A stretch of DNA of 7,387 bases from an uncultured Gammaproteobacteria bacterium (GCA_913049565.1 CAJWZG010000142.1:1-7387), one strand, 5' to 3'; counted from the stretch's first letter, positions 1 through 6,726 are shown. The notes: generated by a model not told the origin, from the letters alone. Translations and numbers: made by a program.

Positions 1-362
1 GCGCCCCCCTTGCCAACCACTGCCTGTTTCACCTGACGCGCCGCATACTCGAACACGGGCAATTCCTGAGAAACTCCCGCAGCAATAGCCACGCCTCGAG
101 CTTGGCCAAGCTTAAGTGCCGAGGCGGCATTTTTCGCCATAAAGACTGACTCAACAGCGAACTCTGAGGGAGAAAATTCTCGGATAATCTGTGCCACACC
201 GCGATAAATCGTGCCGAGGCGCTCAGGCAGTTCGCCTTGGTGAGCGCTGATGCAACCGCTGGCAACGTAGTGGACTTTACGATTGGTGACTTCGATCACC
301 CCGTATCCCGTTGACCGGGAACCGGGGTCAATACCAATCACGCGATAGGGTGCGGTAGCCAT
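1..362 (-). CDS. ruvC: RuvC Holliday junction endonuclease, N-terminal 120 residues (cut by window edge)
   Basis: RuvC is the dimeric, magnesium-dependent endonuclease that cuts Holliday junctions in the RuvABC recombination-repair complex. The visible protein starts [21 protein letters not shown], the family's first catalytic block, with Asp12 as the first acidic residue (Asp7 in E. coli). The second acidic residue is Glu71 in the block [19 protein letters not shown]. The run [18 protein letters not shown] near residue 100-117 is nearly identical to E. coli RuvC. The two C-terminal catalytic aspartates lie beyond the left edge, so completeness cannot be judged. The ATG at 360-362 is the only sensible start, directly before the conserved core; its Shine-Dalgarno sequence is weak. 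It lies 26 bases after the yebC stop, which suggests translation from the same message. ruvA and ruvB are expected next in this lineage. Confidence 0.97.
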   Translation of the reverse strand, partial: MATAPYRVIGIDPGSRSTGYGVIEVTNRKVHYVASGCISAHQGELPERLGTIYRGVAQIIREFSPSEFAVESVFMAKNAASALKLGQARGVAIAAGVSQELPVFEYAARQVKQAVVGKGG

Positions 363-388
363 GGAATCAAAGCAGCTCAAGGACCCGC

Positions 389-1126
389 TTATTCATAGGC
401 ATCGTCTGGGAACTCACCATTACTGTAGACCTCTTGAACATCGTCCAAGTCCTCCAGCACGTCAAGCAAAGTGAGGACTTTACGGGCCTGATCAGTGTCG
501 CAGGGGTTCGTCGTGGAAGGCACCATTGTCACTTCCGAGTGATCGGGTTCAAACCCCGCCTCGGTCAGTACCGTCACAACCTGATTCAAATTCTCCCAGG
601 GCGCAGTAACCGTTATTGCGCCGTCATCGTCACCCTCAATGTCCTCGGCGCCAGCCTCCAAAGCAGCATCCATCACCGCTTCTTCGTCCACTCCCGGAGC
701 AAAGTTGATTACGCCCTGACGAGTAAACAGATAGGCGACTGAGCCATCTGTGCCCAAATTCCCGCCATACTTGTTAAAGGCATGCCTTACTTCTGCAACG
801 GTTCTGTTTCGATTGTCGGTCATGGCCTCAACAAGAATAGCGACGCCCCCATTGGCATAGCCTTCGTAGACCAACTCTTCTACATCATTGCCTTCACCAC
901 CACCGGCGCCGCGAGCTACGGCACGCTCTATCGTATCTTTCGGCATGTTAGCGCCCAGCGCCTTGTCCACCGCAGCGCGCAGTCGCGGATTGTCATCGAC
1001 CACGCCACCGCCCAAGCGGGCTGCCACCGTAATTTCCCGGATCAGTTTCGTGTAAAGCTTGCCGCGCTTCTTATCTTGGGCAGCCTTGCGGTGTTTGATG
1101 TTGGCCCACTTACTGTGTCCTGCCAT
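389..1126 (-). CDS. yebC: YebC/PmpR/TACO1 family protein
   Basis: Full-length member of the YebC family (245 residues; E. coli YebC is 246). The N-terminal signature [20 protein letters not shown] followed by [12 protein letters not shown] (residues 1-32) is diagnostic, and the acidic C-terminus ([18 protein letters not shown]) is typical. Family knowledge: members have been described as DNA-binding regulators (PmpR of P. aeruginosa acts on quorum sensing), while TACO1 and some bacterial YebC proteins act on translation, including relief of ribosome stalling at proline stretches. The sequence cannot say which role applies here. The start is well supported: GGAAG on the minus strand (complement of 1133-1137) lies 6 bases ahead of the ATG at 1124-1126. 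It sits between aspS (50 bases upstream) and ruvC (26 bases downstream), an arrangement known from Pseudomonas and many other proteobacteria. No anomalies seen. Confidence 0.97.
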   Translation of the reverse strand: MAGHSKWANIKHRKAAQDKKRGKLYTKLIREITVAARLGGGVVDDNPRLRAAVDKALGANMPKDTIERAVARGAGGGEGNDVEELVYEGYANGGVAILVEAMTDNRNRTVAEVRHAFNKYGGNLGTDGSVAYLFTRQGVINFAPGVDEEAVMDAALEAGAEDIEGDDDGAITVTAPWENLNQVVTVLTEAGFEPDHSEVTMVPSTTNPCDTDQARKVLTLLDVLEDLDDVQEVYSNGEFPDDAYE

Positions 1127-1176
1127 ATCCCTCTTCCACTACTCTCTGTCTTTACGTTAGCAGCTGCCTCAAGCTC

Positions 1177-2979
1177 TTATTCTGCCTTGGGGCCAGCCTC
1201 ACCACTGACTACCGTGTTTACCGACCCGCGCAGCCTGATGTGCAGATCCGTTAGCTGCTGATCCTCAACAGTGCCTGGCGCTGCCATCATCACACAGGAA
1301 GCGCTTTGGGTCTTTGGAAAGGCTATGACGTCGCGTATCGATGTCGTATCGGTCATCAACATGACCAAGCGATCTAAACCAAGAGCAATACCCCCATGCG
1401 GAGGGCACCCGTACTGTAAGGCATCGAGCAAGAAACTGAACTTCGATTGCCCCTGTTCATCCATACGCAACACATCGAAGACAGCTTTCTGCATATCGTT
1501 GTCGTGAATGCGCAAAGAGCCGCCACCAAGCTCGTAGCCGTTTAGCACGACATCGTACGCAGCTGCCTGAGCTTTGGCGGGATCGGCTAATAATTCTTGT
1601 GGTGTACAGGTTGGGCGCGTGAAAGGGTGATGCTCGGCGCTAAATGCGCCATCACGGCCCTCTGAGAACATAGGCCAATCGACAACCCAGCAAGGCTTAT
1701 AGTGTCCCTCAAGCAAATCTAAGTCACTGCCTAGTTCGCCACGCAGTGCACCCATTGCGTCGTTGACTACTTTTGACGCGTCAGCACCAAAGAACACTAA
1801 GTCACCATTCTGCGCACCGACGCGCTCGAGTACCAAGTTGACCACATCGTCTGGAATGAATTTCAAAATCGGTGACTGTAGGCCTGCGCTACCTGCTTCA
1901 ATGTCGTTCACTTTAATATAGGCAAGACCCTTGGCACCGTAGCGACCAACGAAAGCGGTGTAATCGTCGATCACTTTTCTCGATAGCGCTGCTGCACCCG
2001 GTGCCCGCAAAGCGACGATCCGCCCCTTTGGATCATTAGCGGGGCCATTGAACACTTTGAACTCGACTTCAGTGAACAAGTCAGCCACGTCTATGAGTCT
2101 CAGCGGGTTACGTAAGTCCGGACGGTCGCTGCCGAAATCGCGCATCGCCTGTGCCCAGGTCAAAACAGGAAAGTCAGGTAGCTCGACATTCAGCGCTTCG
2201 GCGAATACCGACCTGAGCATGCCTTCGGTGAGCGACATGATGTCTGCCTGCTCGACAAAAGATGCCTCTATGTCGATCTGCGTAAATTCTGGCTGTCGGT
2301 CTGCACGCAAATCCTCATCACGGTAACAACGTGCAATTTGATAGTACTTATCCATGCCGGACATCATCAGCAGCTGCTTATAGACCTGCGGGGATTGAGG
2401 CAGCGCAAAAAACTCACCCGGGTGCGTACGGCTGGGAACCAAATAATCTCGCGCACCCTCAGGCGTTGCACGGCTCAGTGTTGGCGTTTCAACATCCCAG
2501 AAGCCTTTTTGCTCAAGGTAGCTGCGCACAACGCTCGTGATTTTTGCTCGCGCTTGCATTCTTTGCTGCATCTCGGGCCGTCTCAGGTCCATGTAACGAT
2601 AGCGCAGACGGATATCCTCTCCCGCCTCGGAGTGCTCATCCAGCTGAAACGGTGGAGTCTTAGCGGCGTTCAGAATCACTAGCTCTTTCCCCAACACCTC
2701 AACCTCGCCAGTTGGCATATCCTGATTGAGCGTGCCCTCAGGACGCAAACGAACCTTGCCCTTAGCCATCAAGACATATTCGTTGCGAACCGAGTCTGCC
2801 AGAGCAAAACTTTTTTCTTCGTCGGGATCAAAGACCACCTGAAGTACACCAGTGCGATCGCGAACGTCCAAAAAAATCACCCCGCCGTGATCGCGCCTAC
2901 GATGAACCCAACCGTAAATTTCCACTTCTTCGTTAGAGTGCGTGGCTCTTAAATCACCGCAATAATGACTGCGCATCAC
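1177..2979 (-). CDS. aspS: Aspartyl-tRNA synthetase, probably non-discriminating (Asp/Asn)
   Basis: Class IIb aminoacyl-tRNA synthetase that charges tRNA(Asp) with aspartate in the cytoplasm. The 600-residue length fits the bacterial type (about 590). Domains in order: OB-fold anticodon-binding domain, about residues 1-110 ([19 protein letters not shown]); catalytic core with [20 protein letters not shown] (164-183), [14 protein letters not shown] (192-205), motif 2 [20 protein letters not shown] (217-236) and motif 3 [13 protein letters not shown] (530-542, with Arg537); and the bacterial GAD insertion between, about 290-410. Residues His31 and Gly82 match P. aeruginosa AspRS, a non-discriminating enzyme, whereas E. 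coli has Leu at the first position. The first two codons are GTG (2979) and ATG (2976). The AAGG complement at 2984-2987 is 4 bases from GTG and 7 from ATG, so ATG at 2976 may be the true start, shortening the protein by one residue. It is the second gene of the fmdB-aspS-yebC-ruvC group. Confidence 0.98.
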   Translation of the reverse strand: MMRSHYCGDLRATHSNEEVEIYGWVHRRRDHGGVIFLDVRDRTGVLQVVFDPDEEKSFALADSVRNEYVLMAKGKVRLRPEGTLNQDMPTGEVEVLGKELVILNAAKTPPFQLDEHSEAGEDIRLRYRYMDLRRPEMQQRMQARAKITSVVRSYLEQKGFWDVETPTLSRATPEGARDYLVPSRTHPGEFFALPQSPQVYKQLLMMSGMDKYYQIARCYRDEDLRADRQPEFTQIDIEASFVEQADIMSLTEGMLRSVFAEALNVELPDFPVLTWAQAMRDFGSDRPDLRNPLRLIDVADLFTEVEFKVFNGPANDPKGRIVALRAPGAAALSRKVIDDYTAFVGRYGAKGLAYIKVNDIEAGSAGLQSPILKFIPDDVVNLVLERVGAQNGDLVFFGADASKVVNDAMGALRGELGSDLDLLEGHYKPCWVVDWPMFSEGRDGAFSAEHHPFTRPTCTPQELLADPAKAQAAAYDVVLNGYELGGGSLRIHDNDMQKAVFDVLRMDEQGQSKFSFLLDALQYGCPPHGGIALGLDRLVMLMTDTTSIRDVIAFPKTQSASCVMMAAPGTVEDQQLTDLHIRLRGSVNTVVSGEAGPKAE

Positions 2980-3029
2980 CTTACCTTATCTTGATTAGCT
3001 TATTTTCTATCGAAGCACCGGGGATGTGT

Positions 3030-3311
3030 TCAGCTGCTATCGCTGCTCAAACTACTTGAGCTGCTAGAGCTGCTAGAGCTATCAGAGCTGCTGGAGGGGC
3101 TTTCGTTGCCGGAGACATTTTTTTTCTTCCCCGATTTGAAGTCGGTCTCGTACCACCCTGCACCTTTCAGACGAAACCCTGCTGCAGATATTCTCTTCTT
3201 GAGCGAATCCTTTTCGCACTTTGGACAGGTCACCAACGGGGCCTCGCTAAGCTTCTGTACCGCTTCCAGTTCGTGGCCGCAGTTTTCGCAGCGATATTCG
3301 TATATTGGCAT
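3030..3311 (-). CDS. FmdB-family zinc-ribbon protein with serine-rich tail
   Basis: Small protein of 93 residues with the FmdB/CxxC regulatory-family zinc ribbon: MPIYEYRCENCGHELEAVQK at the start, with Cys8, Cys11, Cys29 and Cys32 (CENC and CPKC) as presumed zinc ligands, followed by the usual KKRISAAGFRLKGAGWYETD block (38-57). The family name comes from FmdB of Methylophilus, a putative regulator; for most bacterial members the molecular role is unknown. After a basic KSGKKK stretch (59-64) the tail from residue 71 is almost wholly serine with three Asp and one Leu, which is typical of many proteobacterial members and likely disordered. ATG at 3309-3311 is the only start matching the family; AGAAG lies about 8 bases upstream. 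It heads the operon with aspS 50 bases downstream. Its own promoter must lie in the AT-rich stretch around 3355-3400, but no convincing -35/-10 pair was found there on the minus strand. Confidence 0.92.
   Translation of the reverse strand: MPIYEYRCENCGHELEAVQKLSEAPLVTCPKCEKDSLKKRISAAGFRLKGAGWYETDFKSGKKKNVSGNESPSSSSDSSSSSSSSSSLSSDSS
3033..3101 (-). repeat. Serine-codon repeat in the tail of the zinc-ribbon gene
   Basis: Low-complexity stretch read on the minus strand as repeated AGC, TCT and AGT codons, including a 9-base unit AGCAGCTCT present about 2-3 times in tandem. It encodes the serine-rich end of the FmdB-like protein. Most serine codons are AGC, so the DNA is repetitive as well as the protein, and tract length could change by replication slippage in multiples of three without breaking the frame. 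Confidence 0.75.
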
Positions 3312-3401
3312 CTGATTTACTTCTGATTCTGTTGCTCTTCCCGAGGTCGCGCATGATCGTAAAAAAAACAGTAAAAATACAGTGATTTAGCGCCTTTTTT
3401 G

Positions 3402-3430
3402 TTGCCTCCGGGTTTTTGATCGGCTATAAA
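3402..3430 (+). promoter_or_regulatory. Sigma70-type promoter for the H1/HU gene leader or an upstream small RNA
   Basis: TTGCCT (-35, 3402-3407, 4 of 6 to TTGACA) and TATAAA (-10, 3425-3430, 5 of 6 to TATAAT) are separated by exactly 17 bases. A T6 run (3395-3400) lies just upstream. The predicted transcript starts near 3437, almost 400 bases before the H1/HU start codon. No equally good promoter was found nearer to that gene. Confidence 0.6.
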
Positions 3431-3434
3431 ACCG

Positions 3435-3458
3435 CCGTCAGTCCAATGGAATTGACGG
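3435..3458 (+). other. Hairpin at the predicted start of the leader transcript
   Basis: Perfect inverted repeat CCGTCA (3435-3440) and TGACGG (3453-3458), with a further TCC/GGA pairing inside the 12-base loop. It begins at about the predicted +1, so depending on the exact start site it could form a 5'-end stem-loop of the transcript or be a DNA operator just downstream of the -10 box. Confidence 0.4.
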
Positions 3459-3595
3459 AAAACTTCGTGTGACCTGTGACGCCAAAGGGTTTTCAAATCG
3501 ACGGTTCGGGTGGGGCAAAACAGTGGGCATTACAGCAAGCAAAACCACTTAACAGTTCTTATTAGAATCACTGGGGATCGATAATGGGAGAGGGG

Positions 3596-3622
3596 GTTGT
3601 CTCGCAGTTATGGCGAGACGAT
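3596..3622 (+). other. Strong RNA hairpin in the H1/HU leader, overlapping a 13-codon uORF
   Basis: Perfect 7-bp stem GTCTCGC (3599-3605) and GCGAGAC (3613-3619) around the loop AGTTATG, extended by T-A (3597/3621) and two G-U pairs (3598/3620 and 3596/3622). The two extra pairs form only in plus-strand RNA, not in the complement, which fits transcription from the 3402-3430 promoter. The stem lies wholly within a short reading frame (3584-3625, MGEGVVSQLWRDD) preceded by GGGGA at 3573-3577, six bases from its ATG. Whether this peptide is made is unknown. Confidence 0.4.
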
Positions 3623-3740
3623 TAGCCAACGAAACTCATTAGCCTTCATCAGGATCTGAGATCACATTTGGCGTTGCGGAAGAGAGCTGGGCATCGGCCT
3701 GGAGCTTCTCTGCTGATAGCAACAGAGCACTAAGAGATAG

Positions 3741-3763
3741 AAACGCGGTAAAACCCCGTTTTT
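3741..3763 (+). terminator. Weak terminator-like hairpin upstream of the H1/HU gene
   Basis: AAACGCGG (3741-3748) and CCCCGTTT (3754-3761) pair at seven of eight positions around TAAAA, and the right arm runs into TTTTT (3759-3763). The stem has a C-C mismatch and half of it is A-T, and the T run is short, so this could be a weak terminator or attenuator of the leader transcript or a chance structure. Confidence 0.2.
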
Positions 3764-3829
3764 GGCAAAAACTACTGCCAACTGTGTGTGGAATTACGCT
3801 GTTTAACTTAAGGATATAGGATCAACGAT

Positions 3830-4270
3830 ATGGCTACGCAAAAGAAAGCTCCGGCAAAGAAAGCTCCCGCTAAGAAAGCAGCGGCTAAGAAAGCGCCTGC
3901 GAAGAAGGCTCCCGCTAAGAAAGCGGCTGCAGTAGCGGCCCCTGTGAAGAAGGCCCCTGGCATTAAGGCCAAGATGACCAAAACAGCAATTCTCAACGAG
4001 ATTGCAACAAATACAAACCTTTCCCGGGCGCAGGTCAGCTCCGTGATGGACGAGCTGGAATCCGTGATTGAACGTCACATCCGCAAGCGTTCTGTTGGTG
4101 AGTTCACGCTGCCAGGCCTGCTCAAAATCAAAGCCGCTAAACGTCCGGCTACCAAGAAACGCATGGGTCGCAACCCAGCAACTGGCGAAGAAATCGTTAT
4201 CCCAGCCAAACCCGCAACAACCCGAGTTCGCGTTTCCGCGCTGAAAAAACTCAAGGATATGATCGACTAG
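3830..4270 (+). CDS. Histone H1-like HU-family DNA-binding protein with Lys/Ala/Pro-rich N-terminal tail
   Basis: Nucleoid-associated DNA-binding protein of 146 residues in two parts. Residues 5-44 form a basic tail of KKAPA/KKAAA pentapeptides, like the tails of eukaryotic H1 and of bacterial H1-like proteins such as AlgP. Residues about 46-146 are an HU/IHF-family domain: helices MTKTAILNEIATNTNLSRAQ and following, then GEFTLPGLLKIKAAKR and the DNA-clasping arm MGRNPATGEEIVIPAK (112-127) with the intercalating-type proline (Pro116). The GEFTLPGLLK and VRVSALKKLKD blocks resemble the Xanthomonas-type variant of HU rather than E. coli HupA/HupB. The tail probably binds DNA non-specifically and the HU domain bends it; this is inference from family. 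Start: ATG with TAGGA (3817-3821) eight bases upstream. It is monocistronic, with its own terminator 34 bases downstream and a very long upstream region suggesting leader-based control. An internal ATG at 3974 could give an HU-only form. Confidence 0.9.
   Translation: MATQKKAPAKKAPAKKAAAKKAPAKKAPAKKAAAVAAPVKKAPGIKAKMTKTAILNEIATNTNLSRAQVSSVMDELESVIERHIRKRSVGEFTLPGLLKIKAAKRPATKKRMGRNPATGEEIVIPAKPATTRVRVSALKKLKDMID
3842..3931 (+). repeat. Two 45-base in-frame repeats encoding KKAPA-KKAPA-KKAAA
   Basis: Units 3842-3886 and 3887-3931 encode the identical 15-residue block (KKAPA KKAPA KKAAA) yet differ at the third base of seven of their 15 codons. Six pentapeptide copies in total make up residues 5-34 of the H1/HU protein. 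The amino-acid repeat is perfect while the DNA has diverged silently. Confidence 0.85.
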
Positions 4271-4304
4271 TCGATCCGTTCCAAGCAGATTTTTGCTGCA
4301 TTAG

Positions 4305-4342
4305 GCCGGTCCCAGTGAGCGAACTGGGGTCGGCTTTTTTTT
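4305..4342 (+). terminator. Rho-independent terminator of the H1/HU gene
   Basis: GCCGGTCCCAGT (4305-4316) pairs along its whole length with ACTGGGGTCGGC (4323-4334): ten Watson-Crick pairs and two G-U pairs around the loop GAGCGA, followed at once by eight T (4335-4342). It begins 34 bases after the TAG stop and isolates the H1/HU gene from proS. Confidence 0.95.
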
Positions 4343-4364
4343 GTTCTACGATTCGACGATACCA

Positions 4365-4406
4365 ACATTGCTTGTCGTAAGACTTGTGATCTACGGCAGG
4401 CAATGT
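4365..4406 (+). promoter_or_regulatory. 15-bp inverted repeat upstream of proS
   Basis: ACATTGCTTGTCGTA (4365-4379) and TACGGCAGGCAATGT (4392-4406) can pair at all 15 positions, 13 Watson-Crick and two U-G (4372/4399 and 4375/4396), with a 12-base loop. It is not followed by a T run, so it is not a terminator. The two wobbles pair only in plus-strand RNA, which would suit an RNA structure in the proS leader. However, the best promoter candidate (4384-4413) overlaps it, in which case it could instead be an imperfect operator. Confidence 0.5.
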
Positions 4407-4413
4407 GTCTAAT
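4384..4413 (+). promoter_or_regulatory. Candidate sigma70 promoter of proS
   Basis: TTGTGA (4384-4389, 4 of 6) and TCTAAT (4408-4413, 5 of 6) with an 18-base spacer; the transcript would start near 4420, leaving a leader of about 22 bases before the proS ATG. A start further upstream, between the terminator and 4365, cannot be ruled out, but only poor matches are visible there. Confidence 0.35.
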
Positions 4414-4441
4414 GCGCACACGTTTAGAGAGCTAACACACC

Positions 4442-6148
4442 ATGCGCCAATCACTGCTGCTGCTTCCAACGCTGAAAGAAAATCCCGCCGACGCCGACGT
4501 GATCAGCCACCGATTAATGCTTAGGGCGGGAATGATTCGCCAACTCGCCAGTGGTTTATATACATGGCTACCTCTGGGTTTACGCGTACTGCGTAAAGTA
4601 GAACGCATTATCCGCGAAGAAATGGATCGCAGCGGCGCTCAAGAAGTGTCCATGCCGGTAGTTCAACCGGCAGAACTTTGGATGGAAACAGAGCGTTGGC
4701 AGAAGATGGGCGATGAAATGCTGCGCATGCAGGATCGGCACGAACGTGAATTTTGCCTTGGGCCAACGCATGAAGAGGTCATCACAGATTTATTTCGACG
4801 AGAGGTTTATAGCTATCGCCAACTACCTCTAAATTTTTATCAGATTCAAACGAAGTTTCGTGATGAACGACGCCCGCGCTTTGGTGTGATGCGGGCACGA
4901 GAATTCACGATGAAAGATGCCTATTCATTTCATATCGACCAAGCAAGCTTCGATACAACGTACGATGAAATGTATCGATGTTACGAGCGTATTCTCAATC
5001 GGATGCTACTAAAGTTTCGCGCGGTACAAGCGGACACCGGCAATATCGGCGGCGACAATTCTCACGAATTTCATGTACTGGCTCAGTCTGGCGAAGACAC
5101 CATTGCCTACAGTGATACCGGCACCTATGCGGCTAATCTAGAAAAAGCCGCAGCCCTGATGCCCGGGGCTACCCCTGCACCGAGCGAAGAAATTAATCGT
5201 GTTGACACGCCAGATGCAAAAACCATTGAGACAGTCGCCAAACAATTAGGGCTACCCCCAGAGCAAAATTTAAAAACGCTAATCGTCGAAGGTGAAGAAG
5301 ACGCCGACAGTGCTATGTACGCAATTATTCTGCGTGGAGATCACGAACTTAACGAGATCAAAGCCGGCAAACTCCCCGGAGTGAAGTCGCCACTGACATT
5401 CGCCCAAGAGGCACCCATCGCAAAAGCCATGGGTGCCAGCGTCGGGTCATTGGGGCCAGTGAATTGCAATCTGCCGTTCTTCGTTGATGCGAGCGCCGCA
5501 GCGGTTGCCGACTTTGTCTGCGGGGCTAACGAAGACAGCGTACACTTTCGTGGCGCCAACTGGGGGCGTGATATTGCTCTGACACCAGAGCAAATTGTTG
5601 ACGTGCGCAATGTTGTTGAGGGCGACATCGCTCCTGACGGTAACGGTAAGATACAATTTTTACGCGGCATTGAAGTCGGCCATATATTCCAGTTAGACCG
5701 TTCCTACAGCACACCCATGCAGGCTTCCGTACTTGACCGGGAAGGCAACAATCAAATTCCGATCATGGGTTGCTACGGTATGGGGGTGACTCGTCTGGTG
5801 GCAGCCGTCATCGAGCAAAACCATGACGAAAGCGGTATTACCTGGCCAGAACCCGTCGCCCCATATCAGTTACACATCATTGCCCTAAATGCGCAGAAGT
5901 CTGAGGCAGTTCACGACGCTGCCGAGGCTATGTATAGCGCTGCCAATGCCCTAGGCATCGAGGTTTTATTCGATGATCGGGCGGAGCGACCGGGAGTGAA
6001 GTTTGCTGACGCCGATTTGATCGGAATTCCTCATCGTATCGTCATCGGCGATCGCGGATTGAAAAGTGGCGTGGTGGAATATCGACGGCGCCAAGACAGC
6101 GAAGCCATAGAAGTTGCCTTGGACGATGTTTTGACAAAAATTGGCTAA
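4442..6148 (+). CDS. proS: Prolyl-tRNA synthetase, bacterial type with editing domain
   Basis: Class IIa synthetase charging tRNA(Pro) with proline. At 568 residues it is the long bacterial form (E. coli 572). The start [20 protein letters not shown] then [22 protein letters not shown] matches the family from the first residue. Catalytic core: LGPTHEEV (106-113), motif 2 [20 protein letters not shown] (139-158), motif 3 [20 protein letters not shown] (439-458). The INS editing domain that hydrolyses Ala-tRNA(Pro) is present at about 224-407, with Lys278 in NLKTLIVEG (equivalent to Lys279 of E. coli) and the GSLGP loop (335-339), so cis-editing should be active. The C-terminal anticodon-binding domain (about 474-568) contains [20 protein letters not shown] (510-529). 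The Shine-Dalgarno sequence is weak (AGAGAG about 10 bases upstream). The gene is monocistronic: a terminator precedes it and a convergent gene starts its stop codon 5 bases after the proS TAA. Confidence 0.98.
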   Translation: MRQSLLLLPTLKENPADADVISHRLMLRAGMIRQLASGLYTWLPLGLRVLRKVERIIREEMDRSGAQEVSMPVVQPAELWMETERWQKMGDEMLRMQDRHEREFCLGPTHEEVITDLFRREVYSYRQLPLNFYQIQTKFRDERRPRFGVMRAREFTMKDAYSFHIDQASFDTTYDEMYRCYERILNRMLLKFRAVQADTGNIGGDNSHEFHVLAQSGEDTIAYSDTGTYAANLEKAAALMPGATPAPSEEINRVDTPDAKTIETVAKQLGLPPEQNLKTLIVEGEEDADSAMYAIILRGDHELNEIKAGKLPGVKSPLTFAQEAPIAKAMGASVGSLGPVNCNLPFFVDASAAAVADFVCGANEDSVHFRGANWGRDIALTPEQIVDVRNVVEGDIAPDGNGKIQFLRGIEVGHIFQLDRSYSTPMQASVLDREGNNQIPIMGCYGMGVTRLVAAVIEQNHDESGITWPEPVAPYQLHIIALNAQKSEAVHDAAEAMYSAANALGIEVLFDDRAERPGVKFADADLIGIPHRIVIGDRGLKSGVVEYRRRQDSEAIEVALDDVLTKIG

Positions 6149-6153
6149 GGCCA

Positions 6154-6651
6154 CTAAAGCCTGGCCGCCTCAAGGGAATCGGCTGTCTGCGGGCCCACAA
6201 GCACCCGATGCACGGAACCGTCGGGCGCAATCACGACCGTCATAGGCAACACTGTTGCCTCGTCGTAGCCCAGAATATTCCGAGGATCATCCAATAGCGT
6301 GGGGAAAGTAATCCCCAGCGTGTCGATAGACACTTGCAACTCAGTATCTTGCAAATAGTCATAATTAACTCCGAACACCTGGAAACCGCCCTCAATGTCA
6401 CTCAAGTGATTGAGCTCTGGCACTTCCTCACGACACGGCCCACACCAATCTGCCCAGTAGTTAATTAGTACCCAGCGACCCTGCCATTGCTCTGGGCTGG
6501 TCACAGTGCCGTCTGCTAGGCGCAGCGGATTTTGCGGGCCGCTATCGGCACAGCCGGCGACAACCGCCCAAAGTAAGGCGATAGAGCATCCTTTTTGAAG
6601 CCAACTCTTTTGCAGCCAACTCGGGTACCGATGTGGTCGAAGATGTTGCAC
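6154..6651 (-). CDS. TlpA/ResA-like thioredoxin-fold lipoprotein
   Basis: Extracytoplasmic thiol-disulfide oxidoreductase of 165 residues. The N-terminus carries basic residues, a hydrophobic stretch (about 23-32, SIALLWAVVA) and a lipobox VAGC with Cys34 as the lipid-modified residue, so it should be anchored in a membrane facing the periplasm. The mature part has the thioredoxin core VLINYWADWCGPCREEVPEL (61-80) with active-site Cys70 and Cys73 in WCGPC, and LPMTVVIAPDG (135-145) with the cis-proline Pro136. Relatives reduce or resolve periplasmic disulfides, often for cytochrome c maturation; no such genes are adjacent, so the partner is unknown. The start is GTG (6649-6651), supported by an AAGGA (complement of 6658-6662) six bases upstream. 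It converges on proS with only 5 bases between stops and is divergent from arsC. A shadow frame over 6542-6742 on the same strand is not coding. Confidence 0.9.
   Translation of the reverse strand: MQHLRPHRYPSWLQKSWLQKGCSIALLWAVVAGCADSGPQNPLRLADGTVTSPEQWQGRWVLINYWADWCGPCREEVPELNHLSDIEGGFQVFGVNYDYLQDTELQVSIDTLGITFPTLLDDPRNILGYDEATVLPMTVVIAPDGSVHRVLVGPQTADSLEAARL
6592..6621 (-). repeat. 15-base tandem duplication in the thioredoxin lipoprotein signal region
   Basis: Units 6592-6606 and 6607-6621 match at 13 of 15 bases and encode SWLQK twice (residues 11-20), just ahead of the hydrophobic signal core. It looks like a small slippage duplication that lengthened the n-region of the signal peptide. 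Confidence 0.6.
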
Positions 6652-6726
6652 GGTCCTTCCTTTTAGACGGGACTCTTGGATGAGTACCCTTTCCCTGCGC
6701 GATTCTCTGGCCGACGGCGTCTTCTT

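Larger units (their letters stand above)
3312..3829. other. 517-base divergent intergenic region with structured plus-strand leader
   Basis: No credible protein-coding gene is present here. Contents, left to right: an AT-rich part with an A8 run (3361-3368) that must carry the minus-strand promoter of the zinc-ribbon operon; a plus-strand sigma70-like promoter (3402-3430); a hairpin at the predicted transcript start (3435-3458); a 7-base tandem repeat TGTGAC(C/G) at 3468-3481; a 13-codon uORF-like stretch with its own ribosome-binding site (3573-3625) overlapped by a strong hairpin (3596-3622); a repeated ATTAGCC (3621-3627 and 3638-3644); competing stems at 3681-3727; a weak terminator-like hairpin (3741-3763); an inverted repeat TTGGCA-N8-TGCCAA (3762-3781); and the ribosome-binding site of the H1/HU gene. 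It is either a roughly 390-base 5' leader or a small RNA followed by a short leader; the sequence alone does not decide. Confidence 0.7.

Noticed and set aside
434..1261. Plus-strand reading frames opposite yebC and aspS
   Set aside because: They are antisense to clear, full-length conserved genes and show no recognisable protein features.
3312..3400. Minus-strand promoter for the zinc-ribbon operon in the AT-rich stretch
   Set aside because: One must exist, but TACGAT and other -10-like hexamers there lack a matching -35 at 16-18 bases, so no site could be assigned.
3437..3763. RsmY/RsmZ-like CsrA-binding small RNA based on GGA motifs
   Set aside because: About seven GGA triplets occur in roughly 330 bases, near chance expectation, and only one lies clearly in a hairpin loop.
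3803..4078. Minus-strand frames opposite the lysine-rich tail (repeated Phe/Leu/Ala/Gly)
   Set aside because: Their repetitive composition is simply the complement of the KKAPA repeat; not independent genes.
4343..4441. T-box riboswitch for proS
   Set aside because: The space is under 100 bases, with no T-box sequence or specifier-loop architecture, and the lineage is Gram-negative.
6149..6166. GGCCA/TGGCC hairpin between proS and the convergent gene
   Set aside because: Only 5 bp with an 8-base loop and no T run on either strand, so not a credible terminator.
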